This document shows positions 43,885 through 53,165 of a stretch of DNA of 54,297 nt, one piece after another. Source of the DNA: JAJYTL01 sp046705265 (GTDB lineage: Bacteria > Pseudomonadota > Alphaproteobacteria > Ferrovibrionales > Ferrovibrionaceae); NCBI GenBank assembly GCA_046705265.1, contig JBJKQL010000014.1, positions 1 to 54,297 on the forward strand, written 5' to 3'. Below the pieces are notes generated by a model, which ran no database searches, was not told where the DNA came from, and saw only the letters and a list, made by a program, of their open reading frames with translations. A program made the position numbers and the translations under genes. The first letter of the stretch is position 1. Each line of letters begins with the position of its first letter.

Positions 43885-44993
43885 GCGCTTTCTTTCAGCC
43901 GCTCCACCGCCTGCTCGACATGGCTCGAAAAGACATATTGTGCCGGCCTCTGGCGATCGAGCGAAATCTCCGGCGCCATTTCACCCGCGGTCTTTATACC
44001 GCGAAGACGAACGCCAAGCGCCTTCCAAGGCCGGTGCACGGCATCGGTGACGGCAGAGGCCTCGTAGCCGCTATGCACCATGCAGTCCGCGCATTTTTCG
44101 TAGTTCCCGGTGCCGTAAGCCTCCCAGTCGGTCTCTTGCATCAATTCCTTGAAGCTCCTGGCATAACCCTCACCCAAGAGATAACAAGGACGCTGCCAAC
44201 CAAAGTAATTGCGCGTCGGATTGCCCCAGGGCGTGCAGCGGTAACTCTGGTTGCCGGCGAGGAAATCAAGAAATAACGACGACTGGCTGAATGCCCAACG
44301 CTCGCGTCCGCGGCGGAAAATCTCGCGGAACAGCGTCTTCGTCTTGTGCCGATTGAGGAAATGAGCCTGATCGGGGGCGCGTTCGTAGGCATAGCCAGGG
44401 GAAACGGTGATGCCGTCGACCCCAAGCGCCATGACATCGTCAAAAAAGCGCGCGACGCGCTGAGGTTCCGCGCCGTCGAACAGCGTGCAGTTGATGTTGG
44501 TGCGAAAGCCCCGCCCCTTGGCGAGACGGAGCGCCCCTACGGCACGATCAAAAACCCCATCCAGACAGACGGAGTGGTCGTGCATCCCGCGATCGCCATC
44601 GAGATGCACCGACCATGTGAAATAGGGATTGGGTCGGAATTGGTCGATCTTTTTCTCGAGGAGCAGCGCGTTGGTGCAAAGATAGACGAACTTGCGCCGG
44701 CCGATGATCCCCTCGGCGATTTCGGTGATCTCGCGATGGAGCAAGGGCTCGCCACCGGCGATCGAGACCACCGGCGCGCCACACTCATCCACCGCCTCAA
44801 GGCATGCGCCGACGCTTAAGCGTTGATTCAGAATCTCGTCCGGATAATCGATCTTGCCGCAACCGGCGCAGGCGAGATTGCAGCGGAACAGGGGTTCGAG
44901 CATCAAGACCAGGGGATAGCGCTTCACGCCCTTGAGGTGCTGGTGAAGAACATAAGCGCCGACGCGAATCTGTTGGCGAAGCGGAACGGCCAC
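43881..44993 (-). CDS. hpnH: Adenosyl-hopene transferase HpnH (radical SAM)
   Basis: A 370-residue radical SAM enzyme that joins the 5'-deoxyadenosyl group to hopene, the first step to C35 hopanoids. The cluster cysteines are Cys38, Cys42 and Cys45 in CNLACAGC, after the familiar KRYPLVLMLEPLFR. A C-terminal motif KCADCMVHSGYE is present. GTG at 44993 is the start, 18 bp after ispH, so they are co-transcribed. Confidence 0.95.
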   Translation of the reverse strand: MAVPLRQQIRVGAYVLHQHLKGVKRYPLVLMLEPLFRCNLACAGCGKIDYPDEILNQRLSVGACLEAVDECGAPVVSIAGGEPLLHREITEIAEGIIGRRKFVYLCTNALLLEKKIDQFRPNPYFTWSVHLDGDRGMHDHSVCLDGVFDRAVGALRLAKGRGFRTNINCTLFDGAEPQRVARFFDDVMALGVDGITVSPGYAYERAPDQAHFLNRHKTKTLFREIFRRGRERWAFSQSSLFLDFLAGNQSYRCTPWGNPTRNYFGWQRPCYLLGEGYARSFKELMQETDWEAYGTGNYEKCADCMVHSGYEASAVTDAVHRPWKALGVRLRGIKTAGEMAPEISLDRQRPAQYVFSSHVEQAVERLKESA

Positions 44994-45010
44994 GACAAAC
45001 TCCGGTACGA

Positions 45011-45967
45011 TTAGACAATCTCGGGTGAACTCGGTCGCTCATCGACCGAGGCGAGTTCGGCTGGGAGACGAAAATGGACATTTTCGTCCGCGCCGGCAAG
45101 CACGGAAACATCCACCGGCTGGACGGCGCGAATCGCCGTCACCAGATCCTGTACCAGATCTTCGGGAGCGGAGGCGCCGGCGGTAATACCAACCGCGTTG
45201 GCGCCGCGGATCCATTCGGGATTGAATTCGCTCGCATCCTCAATCAGGTAAGCGTTCACGTTCTGCTCCGTGCCGATCTCACGCAGCCGGTTGGAATTGG
45301 AGCTGTTGCGGGCGCCGACGACAAGCACCACGTCAACAACCTTAGCGAGTTCGCGCACCACTTGCTGGCGGTGCTGCGTCGCATAGCAGATATCCTTGGT
45401 ATCTGGCCCGATGATGGAGGGAAAGCGCGCTTTCAGGGCGTCGATCACGGCGCGGGTATCGTCGACGCTCAAGGTGGTCTGGGTGACGTAGGCCAACCGG
45501 TCGGGATCACCGACCAAGAGTTCCGGCACCTCGGCCGCGGTCGAAATCAGATGGACCTTGCCGGGGATACGGCCCAAAGTCCCTTGAACCTCGGGATGGC
45601 CGGCGTGACCGATCAGAACCACCTCCCGGCCCTGCTCCGCATAACGTCGCCCCTCGTTATGGACCTTGGAAACCAGAGGGCAGGTGGCATCGATCACCGG
45701 CAGGTCACGAAGAACGGCCTCGTCCTCAACCGCGCTGGCAACACCATGGGCGCTGAAAATCGTGATGCTACCGGGTGGAATCTCATCCAGTTCTTCGACG
45801 AAGCGGGCTCCCTTGGCTCTAAGGCGGGCTACTACATGGGGATTGTGGACAATCTGATGACGCACGTATACTGGAGGGCCGAATTTCTCGATGGCCCGCT
45901 CGACGATGTCAATCGCCCGCTGAACGCCCGCACAAAAGCCGCGCGGCTCTGCCAAAATCACCCGCAT
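45011..45967 (-). CDS. ispH: 4-hydroxy-3-methylbut-2-enyl diphosphate reductase
   Basis: A 318-residue [4Fe-4S] enzyme, the last step of the MEP pathway. Cluster cysteines are Cys12 in GFCAGV, and those in ATCPLVSKVH and DICYATQHRQ; SAHGV and RNSSNSNR are also present. ATG at 45967 is used. It lies upstream of hpnH and divergent from hpnN. Confidence 0.97.
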   Translation of the reverse strand: MRVILAEPRGFCAGVQRAIDIVERAIEKFGPPVYVRHQIVHNPHVVARLRAKGARFVEELDEIPPGSITIFSAHGVASAVEDEAVLRDLPVIDATCPLVSKVHNEGRRYAEQGREVVLIGHAGHPEVQGTLGRIPGKVHLISTAAEVPELLVGDPDRLAYVTQTTLSVDDTRAVIDALKARFPSIIGPDTKDICYATQHRQQVVRELAKVVDVVLVVGARNSSNSNRLREIGTEQNVNAYLIEDASEFNPEWIRGANAVGITAGASAPEDLVQDLVTAIRAVQPVDVSVLAGADENVHFRLPAELASVDERPSSPEIV

Positions 45968-46009
45968 TCGAATTTTTCCGTGATTCCCCGAGCGGTTGCT
46001 TCGTCGTTT

Positions 46010-46039
46010 ATCATATAGTTTCGAAACCGATTCCGCCAA
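46010..46039 (-). promoter_or_regulatory. Putative sigma70 promoter of ispH-hpnH
   Basis: On the minus strand TTGGCG (46039-46034), an 18-base spacer and TATGAT (46015-46010) form a promoter with a five-of-six -10 box. The start site would be near 46003, about 36 bases before the ispH ATG. An in-frame upstream reading of ispH would start inside this promoter, which supports the ATG at 45967. Confidence 0.45.
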
Positions 46040-46227
46040 TCCGCTTTCGCTGTTGAATTTTTCGGGAATTTTGTCCCCGCCGGCGGCCCGCCGCCCCCCT
46101 CACGCCCGGACGAGCGATTGCAGGTGACGGCGGGACGGAATTTACATAGTCTCCGGTTTCCGCGATACCACCCAAAGAGAGAGCAGCCCGATCGAGGGCG
46201 GCCCGAAAAATTACGGGAAGACATTCC

Positions 46228-48912
46228 GTGCCGTTGACTGGTTTTCAGGCCCTGAGCCGCACCCTGGATCGGCTGGGGCGGAGTTATATCCGCTTTGTCG
46301 CCGCGATGGTGCGTCTTTCCGCCCGCCACGCCGCATGGGCTCTTGCCTTCCTCGTCGCATTGAGTGCCATTTCAGCGGCCTATACCGCCGTGCATTTCTC
46401 CATCACCACCGACGTGCGCGCCCTACTCTCGCCGAAACTGCCTTTTCAGCAAAACGAAGCGGCTTTTCGTAAGGCCTTTCCCGAACTCTCCGATACTATC
46501 GTCGTGGTGATCGACGGGGCCGAATCGGGGCTTGCTCGGCAAGCCGCCGATGCCCTCGACGCTTGGCTCGCGAAACAACCGAACACCATCGCCGACGTCT
46601 ATCAGCCGGGCGGCGGCGCCTTTTTCGAAGAGAACGGTCTGCTCTATCTCAGCCGCGCCAAGCTCTGGGCACTGTCCAATCGCGTTGCCACTGCCGAGCC
46701 GATGCTTATCGGTATCGCGCGTCAGCCGAACCTGCCGCAACTCCTCCATCTCCTCGGTCAAGCCTTCACCGAACAAGGCCAGCATGCTGTACCGCTCGGC
46801 AACCTCGAAACGATTCTCGCAGGAATGCAAAAGACGGTCGCGGCGAGCGCCGCCGGCGAAGCCGCCTGGATGCCATGGTCGGGACTGATCCAGGGCAAGA
46901 CCGAAAGCTTGGAGGACAAGCGGAGTTTCCTCATCGTCAGCCCCAAGCTCGATTACGGTTCGCTTGAGCCGGCCGCGCGTAGCCTCGCCACTATCCGGGC
47001 CGGCATCAAGGCGCTTGGTCTCGGACCGGCCAAGGGGGTTGAGGTTCGCATCACCGGTTCCGCCGCCCTTGACAATGATCAGTTCCAATCAGTCTCGCGC
47101 GGGGCCGGGATCGCCACCGCTCTTTCGATTTCACTCGTGCTTCTGCTTCTTTTTGTCGCCTTTCGCAGTATCCGTTTCGTGCTCGCCAGCCTGCTCACGC
47201 TCTTCATGGGCCTCGCCTGGACGGCTGCCTTTGCGCTCGCGGCGCTTGGCCCTCTAAATCTGATTTCGATTGCCTTCGCGGTTTTGTTCGTTGGGCTCGG
47301 TGTCGATTTCGGCATCCAATTCTGCGTCCGCTTCCGCGAAGAATGGCAGGGCAACGAATCGATTCCGGCCGGCTTGCAAGGCACGGCCGGCCGCATCGGC
47401 GGGCCCTTGACCCTCGCCGCAGTGGCCGCTGCCTGCAGCTTTTATTCCTTCGTCCCAACCAGCTATTCCGGCATCGTCGACCTCGGCGTTATTTCCGGCA
47501 CCAGCATGTTCTTCGCGCTGTTTGCGAGCCTGACCGCGCTGCCGGCATTCTTGACCTTGTTCCGGGTGCGCCCACGACCAATCGGTCACGCCGTCGAAAC
47601 CACGATCGCGAACGTGGTCGGACGGCGAACTGCGATTGGCGTCGTCGTCGTCTCGGCGCTCGTCGCGGTCGTGGCGATGCCACTCGCGCTTACCAGCCAT
47701 TTCGACTTCAACCCGATGAATCTGCAAAATCCGAAGGGCGAGGCGGTCGCGACCTTCCGGAACCTGCTTGAGCAAAGCAAGACGTCGCCCTATACCATCG
47801 ATATCCTGGAACCGGACCTCGCGGCGGCGGAAAAGCTCGCCACACGGCTCGCCGCACTGCCGAGCGTCTCGCGGGCCGTTACCCTCGCGAGCTACATCCC
47901 GGGCGATCAGACGGCAAAGCTCAACATCATCGAGCAGATGGGCGTGCTCATACCGCCGCTTGACGCCGCACCGCCGCAGCCAAGCGCTCCGTCCAACATC
48001 GCCGCATCGCTCCGCGCATTCGCCGGCACACTTAACGCCTACGACAAGCGCCCGGATGCCGACCCGAAGATTCTTCCAGAGACGAGAATCCTGGCGGCGA
48101 CAATCTCCCGGTTCCTCGCGAACAAAGGCAATATACCCGGCGCGCTCAGCGGCCTTGAGCGCCATATGATCGGTAGTCTGCCTTACCTCGTGCGCACGCT
48201 AATGCGGGAGCTTGGCGCGGAGCCGGTGACGCTCGCTTCGCTCCCCGCGAATCTCAGACAGCGCTATGTGGACGCGGCGGGCCAGGCGCGGGTCGAGCTT
48301 TTCTCGCATCTCGATCTCAACAAGGAGGCCAATCTTCGCCGTTTCGTCTCTGATGTGCGTCGTGTCGCGCCGAACGCGACCGGCGCGCCAGTGATGCTTG
48401 TCGACGGAGGCGATGCGGTGGTCGACGCGTTCCTTCAGGCGACCGCGATTTCTATCGCGCTCATCGTGATTCTGTTACTGATCGTGCTCAGGAACGCGCT
48501 CGATGCCCTCCTGGCTGTACTGCCGCTCGGCTTCGCCGCCCTTCTGACGGTAGCTACGATGCGGCTCTTCGGTCTCAGCTTCGATCTCGCCAACATCATC
48601 GCGCTGCCGCTCCTGATCGGACTCGCCGTTGCCTTCAGTATTTATCTTATCATGCGCTGGCGACGCGGAATGAGCATGACGGAAGTGCTGAAGACCAGCA
48701 CGCCGAAGGCTGTTCTGTTCAGCGCCCTCACCACCATGAGCTCATTCGGCAGCTTGGCAATTTCGAGCGACCCCGGCATGGCGCGGCTGGGCGAAACCTT
48801 GACCATCGCGCTTTGCGCCGTGATCGTCGCGATTCTCGTGCTGCAGCCGGCGCTGCTGTTTCTGCGCCGTCCGACATCTCAGGCGGGCAACTCCGTCGGT
48901 CCCGTCTCGTGA
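46228..48912 (+). CDS. hpnN: Hopanoid transporter HpnN (RND/MMPL family)
   Basis: An 894-residue RND-type exporter for moving hopanoids to the outer membrane. It has one N-terminal helix (about 35-55), a first large periplasmic domain, a helix block with GLGVDFGIQFCVRFREEW, a second periplasmic domain, and a second block with NALDALLAVLPLGF and FSIYLIMRWRRG. GTG at 46228 follows GGGAAGA. Next gene overlaps as GTGA. Confidence 0.92.
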   Translation: MPLTGFQALSRTLDRLGRSYIRFVAAMVRLSARHAAWALAFLVALSAISAAYTAVHFSITTDVRALLSPKLPFQQNEAAFRKAFPELSDTIVVVIDGAESGLARQAADALDAWLAKQPNTIADVYQPGGGAFFEENGLLYLSRAKLWALSNRVATAEPMLIGIARQPNLPQLLHLLGQAFTEQGQHAVPLGNLETILAGMQKTVAASAAGEAAWMPWSGLIQGKTESLEDKRSFLIVSPKLDYGSLEPAARSLATIRAGIKALGLGPAKGVEVRITGSAALDNDQFQSVSRGAGIATALSISLVLLLLFVAFRSIRFVLASLLTLFMGLAWTAAFALAALGPLNLISIAFAVLFVGLGVDFGIQFCVRFREEWQGNESIPAGLQGTAGRIGGPLTLAAVAAACSFYSFVPTSYSGIVDLGVISGTSMFFALFASLTALPAFLTLFRVRPRPIGHAVETTIANVVGRRTAIGVVVVSALVAVVAMPLALTSHFDFNPMNLQNPKGEAVATFRNLLEQSKTSPYTIDILEPDLAAAEKLATRLAALPSVSRAVTLASYIPGDQTAKLNIIEQMGVLIPPLDAAPPQPSAPSNIAASLRAFAGTLNAYDKRPDADPKILPETRILAATISRFLANKGNIPGALSGLERHMIGSLPYLVRTLMRELGAEPVTLASLPANLRQRYVDAAGQARVELFSHLDLNKEANLRRFVSDVRRVAPNATGAPVMLVDGGDAVVDAFLQATAISIALIVILLLIVLRNALDALLAVLPLGFAALLTVATMRLFGLSFDLANIIALPLLIGLAVAFSIYLIMRWRRGMSMTEVLKTSTPKAVLFSALTTMSSFGSLAISSDPGMARLGETLTIALCAVIVAILVLQPALLFLRRPTSQAGNSVGPVS

Positions 48913-49964
48913 GCGCACCGGCCACCGCCCGCGCTCGCGGCCACTTGCGCCTGACGATATTTGTCGCCGGTCTCGCCGGGATTGCGCTCGCGGTCTATCT
49001 GGTGCTGCGGAGTGGCATCCACGACATCCTGCATATCCTCGATGTCGCTGGTTGGAGCCTCGCGCTTTTGCTGCCGGCCCATATGGCGATACTCGCGATC
49101 GATTCCACGGGCTGGAAGGCCCTGCTCGGCCGCCGGCCGCGGGCCGGCACGCTGGTTCTCACTTGGTTTGCGGTGATTCGCGATTCGGTGAACGGGCTTT
49201 TGCCGGTAGCCCGGGTCGGTGGCGAACTGGTCGCTGTCCGTCTTCTCATGGCGCGCGGCATCGCCGGCAGCGAATCCGGCGCCAGCGTCATTGTCGAAGT
49301 CACCATAACCCTGATCCTGCAGTTTTTGTTTACGCTGATCGGGGTCTTCCTTCTGCTCTATGAACTGCACGACATCGCGGCGGCGCGGGCCGCGCTGATC
49401 GGACTCGGAGTGAGCCTGCCGGCGCTGGGTGTTTTCTTCCTATTGCAACACAAGTGGGGTTTGAGCCAGACCATCGAGCGGGTGCTCGTCGCCGTTACGA
49501 ACCGCGAAGTGCTGGCGCTGGTGGGCGATCCCGCTCGCCTCGACCACGCCGTCCGGGAGCTTTACGCCAATCGGCGCGCCATCTGGTCCTGCCTTGCCTG
49601 GCAGCTTGCTGCGCTGGTCGCCGGCGCCGGCGAGGCATGGTTCACGCTCTTCCTGCTCGGCCGCCCGATCGGCTTCCTTGGCGCCATCCTTTTGGAAAGC
49701 CTCGGCCAGGCGCTCCGCAGCGTTTCCTTCATCGTGCCCGCCAGCCTTGGCATCCAGGAAGGGGGTTTTCTGCTCTTCGGTGCCGCGATCGGCCTCGCGC
49801 CCGACATGGCGATTGCCTTTTCCCTCGCGCGGCGGTTGCGCGAGCTAGGCCTCGGCATCCCGGCGTTGCTCTCTTGGCAGTGGGAAGAGGGGCGGCTGCT
49901 CAATCGCCACTTGCGATGGGGACGAAAAAAAGACGAAATCAATGGCCGATCCAAGGGCCATTGA
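48909..49964 (+). CDS. hpnL: Hopanoid-associated membrane protein HpnL
   Basis: A 351-residue membrane protein with about eight helices, of the lysylphosphatidylglycerol synthetase/flippase-like group and the HpnL type. Motifs are LPVARVGGELVAVRLLM and SLGIQEGGFLLFGAAIGL. Its role is not proven; flipping or carrying a hopanoid is inferred from context. Translation from GTG at 48909 overlaps the hpnN stop, so they are coupled. Confidence 0.82.
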   Translation: MSAPATARARGHLRLTIFVAGLAGIALAVYLVLRSGIHDILHILDVAGWSLALLLPAHMAILAIDSTGWKALLGRRPRAGTLVLTWFAVIRDSVNGLLPVARVGGELVAVRLLMARGIAGSESGASVIVEVTITLILQFLFTLIGVFLLLYELHDIAAARAALIGLGVSLPALGVFFLLQHKWGLSQTIERVLVAVTNREVLALVGDPARLDHAVRELYANRRAIWSCLAWQLAALVAGAGEAWFTLFLLGRPIGFLGAILLESLGQALRSVSFIVPASLGIQEGGFLLFGAAIGLAPDMAIAFSLARRLRELGLGIPALLSWQWEEGRLLNRHLRWGRKKDEINGRSKGH

Positions 49965-49972
49965 GGAATGCC

Positions 49973-50824
49973 GTGCGTACGACCACGCTCAAAGTCGGCT
50001 CTGCCGAACATCGGGAACTCTACTGCCGAACCTTCGTCGAGAGCCACGTTCCGTTCGATCCGGCGGCCATTGCCTGGCCAGACCTTGAGGGCGCCGAACG
50101 CACGCGATTGACCGCGCTCCCCTTCTGGGCTGAGGCCGTTGCTACCGAACGGGTCACCGCCAGAACGGTGCAGCGCGCGGCTTTACGCGAGAAAGATCCG
50201 CTCCTGCGCCAAGCGATCGCTCTGCAAGGCGAAGAGGAAGGCCGGCATGCCGCGTTGCTCGGCGCGCTGACCCGCTGCTATGGGATCGCGCTGCCTCCCG
50301 AGTCGCCCCTGCCCGAGGAACGGCGGAGCGACTGGGACTTCCTTTATGCCGGCTATGGTGAATGCTTCGATTCGTTCTTCGCTTTCGGCTTGTTCGAAAT
50401 CGCCCGCGGCTCCGGTTATTTCCCGCCCGCGCTGATCGATATTTTCGATCCGATCATGCAGGAAGAGGCACGCCACGTGCTATTTTTCGTCAATTGGCTG
50501 GCTGATCGACGGGCTCGTCTGCCGCTGTGGCAGCGGCCCTTCGATCGGTTGCGCCTCACGCTGATACTCTGCTTGCAAGTTTGGAGCCGCGTCAAGACGG
50601 CAGCCGGCATGGGTCAAAATCAGGAAAACTTTACCTTGCGGGGCCACCAAACGATTGACATGGCGCTGACGCCGGCCCGTTTTCTTAAAACGTGCCTGGA
50701 ACAAAACCAGCGCCGCTTCGCCATCTATGATCCTAGGCTGCGGCGGCCAAACCTGCTGCCGCGGATGGCGAAACTCCTGCTCTCTTGTTTGCCTAGAGAC
50801 CGCACCTCGCAGCCAAAGGGCTGA
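49973..50824 (+). CDS. Ferritin-like diiron protein in the hopanoid operon
   Basis: A 283-residue protein with two EXXRH-type motifs, Glu89-His92 in QGEEEGRH and Glu165-His168 in MQEEARH, about 75 residues apart. Further possible ligands are Glu54 or Glu59 (WAEAVATE) and Glu130 or Glu142 (YGECFDSFFAFGLFEIA). That makes a four-helix diiron bundle. The C-terminal half has FFVNWLADRRARLP then a hydrophobic, basic segment. GTG at 49973 is eight bases after hpnL's stop, following a TGAGGA site. No known hopanoid gene name fits. An oxidative step on hopanoids is only a guess. Confidence 0.75.
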   Translation: MRTTTLKVGSAEHRELYCRTFVESHVPFDPAAIAWPDLEGAERTRLTALPFWAEAVATERVTARTVQRAALREKDPLLRQAIALQGEEEGRHAALLGALTRCYGIALPPESPLPEERRSDWDFLYAGYGECFDSFFAFGLFEIARGSGYFPPALIDIFDPIMQEEARHVLFFVNWLADRRARLPLWQRPFDRLRLTLILCLQVWSRVKTAAGMGQNQENFTLRGHQTIDMALTPARFLKTCLEQNQRRFAIYDPRLRRPNLLPRMAKLLLSCLPRDRTSQPKG

Positions 50825-50946
50825 AGCGGGCGCAACCCGCGCATGTTTTCTTTGTCACAGGGGTGAAAAAGCAGCTGATGGCTTCTTACATTAGCTGGAC
50901 AGCCGCTTGCGGGCTTACTAATTTCCGTTCCTATTCTGTGTGAAGA

Positions 50947-50973
50947 CCTGCGATTCGGAGCGGGAATTTTTTT
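50947..50973 (+). terminator. Weak intrinsic terminator before hpnM
   Basis: CCTGC (50947-50951) can pair with GCGGG (50960-50964) around an 8-base loop, followed by AA and seven T (50967-50973). The stem is only five pairs with one wobble, so it is a weak terminator. It is 30 bases before the hpnM start and could reduce read-through from the diiron gene. Confidence 0.35.
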
Positions 50974-51003
50974 ATTGTTCACGAAACGAGGGCGACCAAC
51001 GGC

Positions 51004-51633
51004 ATGTTGAGCCGAGCATTCACGCTTAATACCTTGAAAATCCTTGTAGCTGGGTTCGTACTGCTCTTTGCCGGGATCGGCCCGGCGCAGGCGAGTAAAT
51101 CGCCCGTGCAGGTGGTCAGAACCCTCAACCAGACCTTACTGACGTCGATGAAGCATGCCCAGCGCCTCGGCTTCAGCGGACGCTACAACCTTCTCGCGCC
51201 GGTGCTTGAAGACAGCTTCAACTACCCGCTGATGGCCGAAGTGGTCGCTGGTGGCTATTGGGAACAGCTGACGCCAGCCGAGCGCGACAAGCTGATCACG
51301 GCCTTTACCAAGATGAGCATCGCGACCTTTGCCGCGCGTTTTGACGGCTATTCCGGCGAGCAATTCATCGCTGGCGACGCGAAGCCATGGCTCAGAGGGG
51401 CTATTCTGGTCAAGAACAAGCTCGTCGAACACTCGGGCAAGGCGGTGCCGATCGATTACCTGTTACGGCGATTTCCGGACGGCTGGCGTATCATCGATGT
51501 ATTTCTCGACGCCAATTACAGCGAACTCGCTGTCAAACGTTCGGAATATAGCTCCATTCTCGAGCGCGAGGGTTTCAACGGCCTGATGAAGGCAATCAAG
51601 GCGAAGATAGCCGAACTTCAGGCGGGAACCTAG
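51004..51633 (+). CDS. hpnM: Hopanoid-associated MlaC-like protein HpnM
   Basis: A 209-residue periplasmic protein of the toluene-tolerance Ttg2D/MlaC family, of the HpnM type. A signal peptide ends near GPAQA (about residue 30). The lipid-binding fold includes RYNLLAPVLEDSFNYPLMAEV and FPDGWRIIDVFLDANYSELAVKRSEYSSIL. It would carry a lipid, probably a hopanoid, across the periplasm for HpnN. ATG at 51004 follows GAGGG by ten bases. Confidence 0.88.
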   Translation: MLSRAFTLNTLKILVAGFVLLFAGIGPAQASKSPVQVVRTLNQTLLTSMKHAQRLGFSGRYNLLAPVLEDSFNYPLMAEVVAGGYWEQLTPAERDKLITAFTKMSIATFAARFDGYSGEQFIAGDAKPWLRGAILVKNKLVEHSGKAVPIDYLLRRFPDGWRIIDVFLDANYSELAVKRSEYSSILEREGFNGLMKAIKAKIAELQAGT

Positions 51634-51782
51634 AGAACGGGCTTGAGATTGCCCGCCAGCTCAATGTAAACCGATCGGGATCGAGACGGATCAACCCACC
51701 CTGAGTTCTGATCAGACAACCAGGACGTGCAGCTCAGGTTCCTCTAGGCAAGCAAGCCAATCTGGATACAATCGGCAGAATC

Positions 51783-53000
51783 ATGGACGCCCTCCCGCAA
51801 CCGCACGTCCGTTCCGCCCAGTATCGGCCGCGGGCCAAGGTTGCGCCAAGGCGCATCACGATCTTGGGCTCGACCGGTTCGGTCGGGCTCAACACTCTTG
51901 ATCTTATCGGCCGCAATCCGGCCGACTATCGACTCGAAGCCTTGACCGCGGGGCGCAACGTCGCCGGGTTGATCGAACAGGCTCTGCGTTTTCGCCCACG
52001 GATCGCGGTCATCGCTGAGGCCGAACGCTATGCCGAGCTTCAGGCCGGTCTCGCCGGCAGTGGCGTCGAAGCGGCTGCCGGTGCGGAAGCGGTGGTCGAG
52101 GCCGCAGCCCGGCCAGCGGAATGGGTGATGGCAGCGATCGTTGGAGCCGCTGGCTTGCGATCGACCTTGGCGGCGCTTCGTCGTGGTGCAACGGTTGCAC
52201 TTGCCAACAAGGAAACCCTGGTCTGCGCCGGCGATCTTGTCACCACGGAAATCGCGCGCCACGGCGCTACCCTGTTGCCGGTCGATTCCGAGCATAACGC
52301 GATCTTCCAGGTAATCAGCGTCGATCGGCCGGAGACGGTGGAACGAATCATTCTCACCGCGTCCGGAGGGCCGTTCCGCAACTTGGACCGCGCGGCCATG
52401 AAACACGTGACCCCGGCACAGGCCGTCGCCCATCCGGTGTGGAACATGGGCGCCAAAATTTCCGTGGACTCCGCCACGATGATGAACAAGGGCCTCGAGA
52501 TCATCGAGGCCCATCATCTTTTCAAACAGCCCGAGCATCGGATCGAGGTGCTCATTCATCCGCAATCGGTGGTGCACAGCATGGTCGCCTACCTCGATGG
52601 CTCGGTGCTGGCACAACTCGGCTCGCCTGACATGCGCGTACCGATCGCGCATGCGCTGGCCTGGCCCTCACGCATGGCAGCGCCCGTCACGCGGTTGGAC
52701 CTGGCCAAGATCGGCGCCCTTACGTTCGAACCGCCCGATGTCGAGCGCTTCCCGGCTCTGAAACTCGCGCGCCAGGCGCTGATCGCAGGCGGCGCTGCGC
52801 CCACGATCCTAAACGCCGCAAACGAGGTGGCAGTCGCAGGCTTCCTCGCAGGAGCGACTGGCTTCCTCGCCATTCCCGAAGTCGTCGCCGAAACTCTCGC
52901 CCGGGTGCCGAATCGGCCGCTCGATTCGCTCGAGACCGTGGACGAGGTTGACCGTGCCGCCCGCGAAGTCGCGTCGCGCCTTGTCGGTCATAACGCATGA
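51783..53000 (+). CDS. dxr: 1-deoxy-D-xylulose 5-phosphate reductoisomerase
   Basis: A 405-residue enzyme, the second step of the MEP pathway, converting DXP to methylerythritol phosphate. NADPH is bound by LGSTGSVGLNTLDL. The metal-binding and catalytic segments are ANKETLVCAG, LPVDSEHNAIFQ, SGGPFRN and NMGAKISVDSATMMNKGLE. ATG at 51783 lies 150 bp after hpnM. Dxr usually sits in the frr-uppS-cdsA-bamA cluster, so its place here is unusual. Confidence 0.96.
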   Translation: MDALPQPHVRSAQYRPRAKVAPRRITILGSTGSVGLNTLDLIGRNPADYRLEALTAGRNVAGLIEQALRFRPRIAVIAEAERYAELQAGLAGSGVEAAAGAEAVVEAAARPAEWVMAAIVGAAGLRSTLAALRRGATVALANKETLVCAGDLVTTEIARHGATLLPVDSEHNAIFQVISVDRPETVERIILTASGGPFRNLDRAAMKHVTPAQAVAHPVWNMGAKISVDSATMMNKGLEIIEAHHLFKQPEHRIEVLIHPQSVVHSMVAYLDGSVLAQLGSPDMRVPIAHALAWPSRMAAPVTRLDLAKIGALTFEPPDVERFPALKLARQALIAGGAAPTILNAANEVAVAGFLAGATGFLAIPEVVAETLARVPNRPLDSLETVDEVDRAAREVASRLVGHNA

Positions 53001-53165
53001 CCAGCGTACAACCACACCGTGAAGGCGGCAGCCAAGTTCGCGTTTTACCTCCCTTCCCGCTCCCGCACCTTGCCGCTGCGTCGAGGAACGCCTAATCTGC
53101 GGCAAAATCGACAAGGGAAGATATGCGCCGTTTCTCGCGCGATTGATAATTCCTAAGGTTGAGCG

